Below are positions 41,150 through 41,601 of a stretch of DNA of 41,601 bases, in pieces. A program made the position numbers and the translations under genes. The notes under the pieces are model-generated. The model saw nothing but the letters and a program-made list of their open reading frames with translations, searched no databases and was not told where the DNA came from. Within the stretch, counting starts at the first letter, position 1; each line of letters opens with the position of its first letter. Source of the stretch: Sulfuricella sp. (GTDB lineage Bacteria; Pseudomonadota; Gammaproteobacteria; Burkholderiales; Sulfuricellaceae); the NCBI GenBank assembly GCA_028713975.1, contig JAQTNE010000018.1, positions 1 to 41,601 of the forward strand, in the 5' to 3' direction.

Positions 41150-41601
41150 ATGATGAAACGGAGACTCAATACTTTCTTTATCTGTCTGCTGCTCGGTGCC
41201 AGCATGGGCGCAAACGCCGGGCCTGAAGAAGACCGCAGGGCGCTGGCCGAATACTACAAGCAACAGTTTCCAAGCATCAAGTTCGAGGATTACGTCATGG
41301 GCGCCCTGGCAATGAATCCGGACGCCCTGGATCAGTACAACAGCATCATGACATTCCCGCCTTTTGTCATCGACGTGGACGAGGGCCGGGTAACCTGGGA
41401 AAAACCCTTCAAAAATGGCAAGCATTTCTCCAGTTGTTTCCCCAATGGCGGAAAAAACGTGGCTGGCAACTACCCTTATTTCGACAATGCCAGCGGCAAG
41501 GTGATGACCTTTGAGAACGCCGTCAACGCCTGCCTGAAAGCAAACGGCGAGGCGGAACTGAAATACGGCAGCCGGGAAATCGGCCTGCTGACCGCCTTTG
41601 C
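41150..41601 (+). CDS. soxA: SoxA, cytochrome subunit of SoxAX (5' part)
   Basis: The frame is open from ATG 41150 (alternative ATG 41153; AAAGGA upstream) to the window edge, giving about 150 residues. A Sec signal (FFICLLLGASMGANA) precedes the mature domain. FSSCFPNGGKNVAGNYPYFD and AVNACLKANGE match the SoxA N-terminal domain. No CxxCH motif is seen in these 150 residues, and the two lone cysteines probably form a disulfide, as in monohaem SoxA whose single haem is C-terminal. The catalytic haem and cysteine lie beyond the edge. SoxA with SoxX attaches thiosulfate to SoxY. Confidence 0.93.
   Translation, partial: MMKRRLNTFFICLLLGASMGANAGPEEDRRALAEYYKQQFPSIKFEDYVMGALAMNPDALDQYNSIMTFPPFVIDVDEGRVTWEKPFKNGKHFSSCFPNGGKNVAGNYPYFDNASGKVMTFENAVNACLKANGEAELKYGSREIGLLTAF

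Overview
The window reads as part of the chromosome of a GC-rich, denitrifying, sulfur-oxidising betaproteobacterium. A Sulfuricella- or Gallionella-like member of the Nitrosomonadales fits best, but this is inferred from gene content rather than a database match. The main evidence is a complete respiratory nitrate block (narXL, two narK genes, narGHJI) on the same strand as the start of a thiosulfate-oxidation operon (soxXYZA, cut by the right edge). A DsrC/TusE-family protein with no cysteines and an atypical C-family (cbb3-like) terminal oxidase cluster also support it.

Layout. 1-694: the end of an insertion sequence, then about 560 bp of non-coding DNA full of nested palindromes and REP-like repeats. 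695-5929: yaiI, then a tightly spaced set encoding a ParA/MinD-like ATPase, a cytidylate-kinase-like protein, a solitary F1 epsilon-like subunit, a 25-codon micro-ORF and the NarX-NarL sensor/regulator pair. 6214-17110: universal stress protein, NarK1 and NarK2 transporters, NarGHJI and a cytochrome c lipoprotein. 17227-23852: cysteine-free DsrC-like protein, MoeA/CinA-type molybdopterin-binding protein, an unknown acidic protein, a 266-bp MITE-like palindromic element, YgiQ, a PilZ protein, a small conserved protein and HflX. 23856-27108: an accessory segment with a FitAB/VapBC-type toxin-antitoxin pair, a second degenerate copy of the hflX 3' end, and a GmrSD-type (DUF262+DUF1524) restriction protein. 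27109-32496: a small basic protein, RF3 (prfC) and the oxidase cluster. 32575-39404: housekeeping and stress genes (hslO-hslR, gluQ, an Old Yellow Enzyme homologue, a nitroreductase, arfB, a fructosamine-kinase-like gene, a YjfB-like gene) plus small unknowns. 39722-41601: soxXYZ and the 5' part of soxA.

How the genes work together. NarX/NarL would sense nitrate or nitrite and control the nar block. NarK1/NarK2 would bring in nitrate and export nitrite. NarGHI would use quinol to reduce nitrate on the cytoplasmic side, with NarJ assembling it. The Sox proteins would feed electrons from thiosulfate into cytochrome c, and the C-family oxidase could pass them to oxygen when it is available. The molybdopterin-binding protein and the DsrC-like protein just after the nar block are candidate accessory or regulatory genes for the same metabolism. 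No rRNA, tRNA or CRISPR array was seen.
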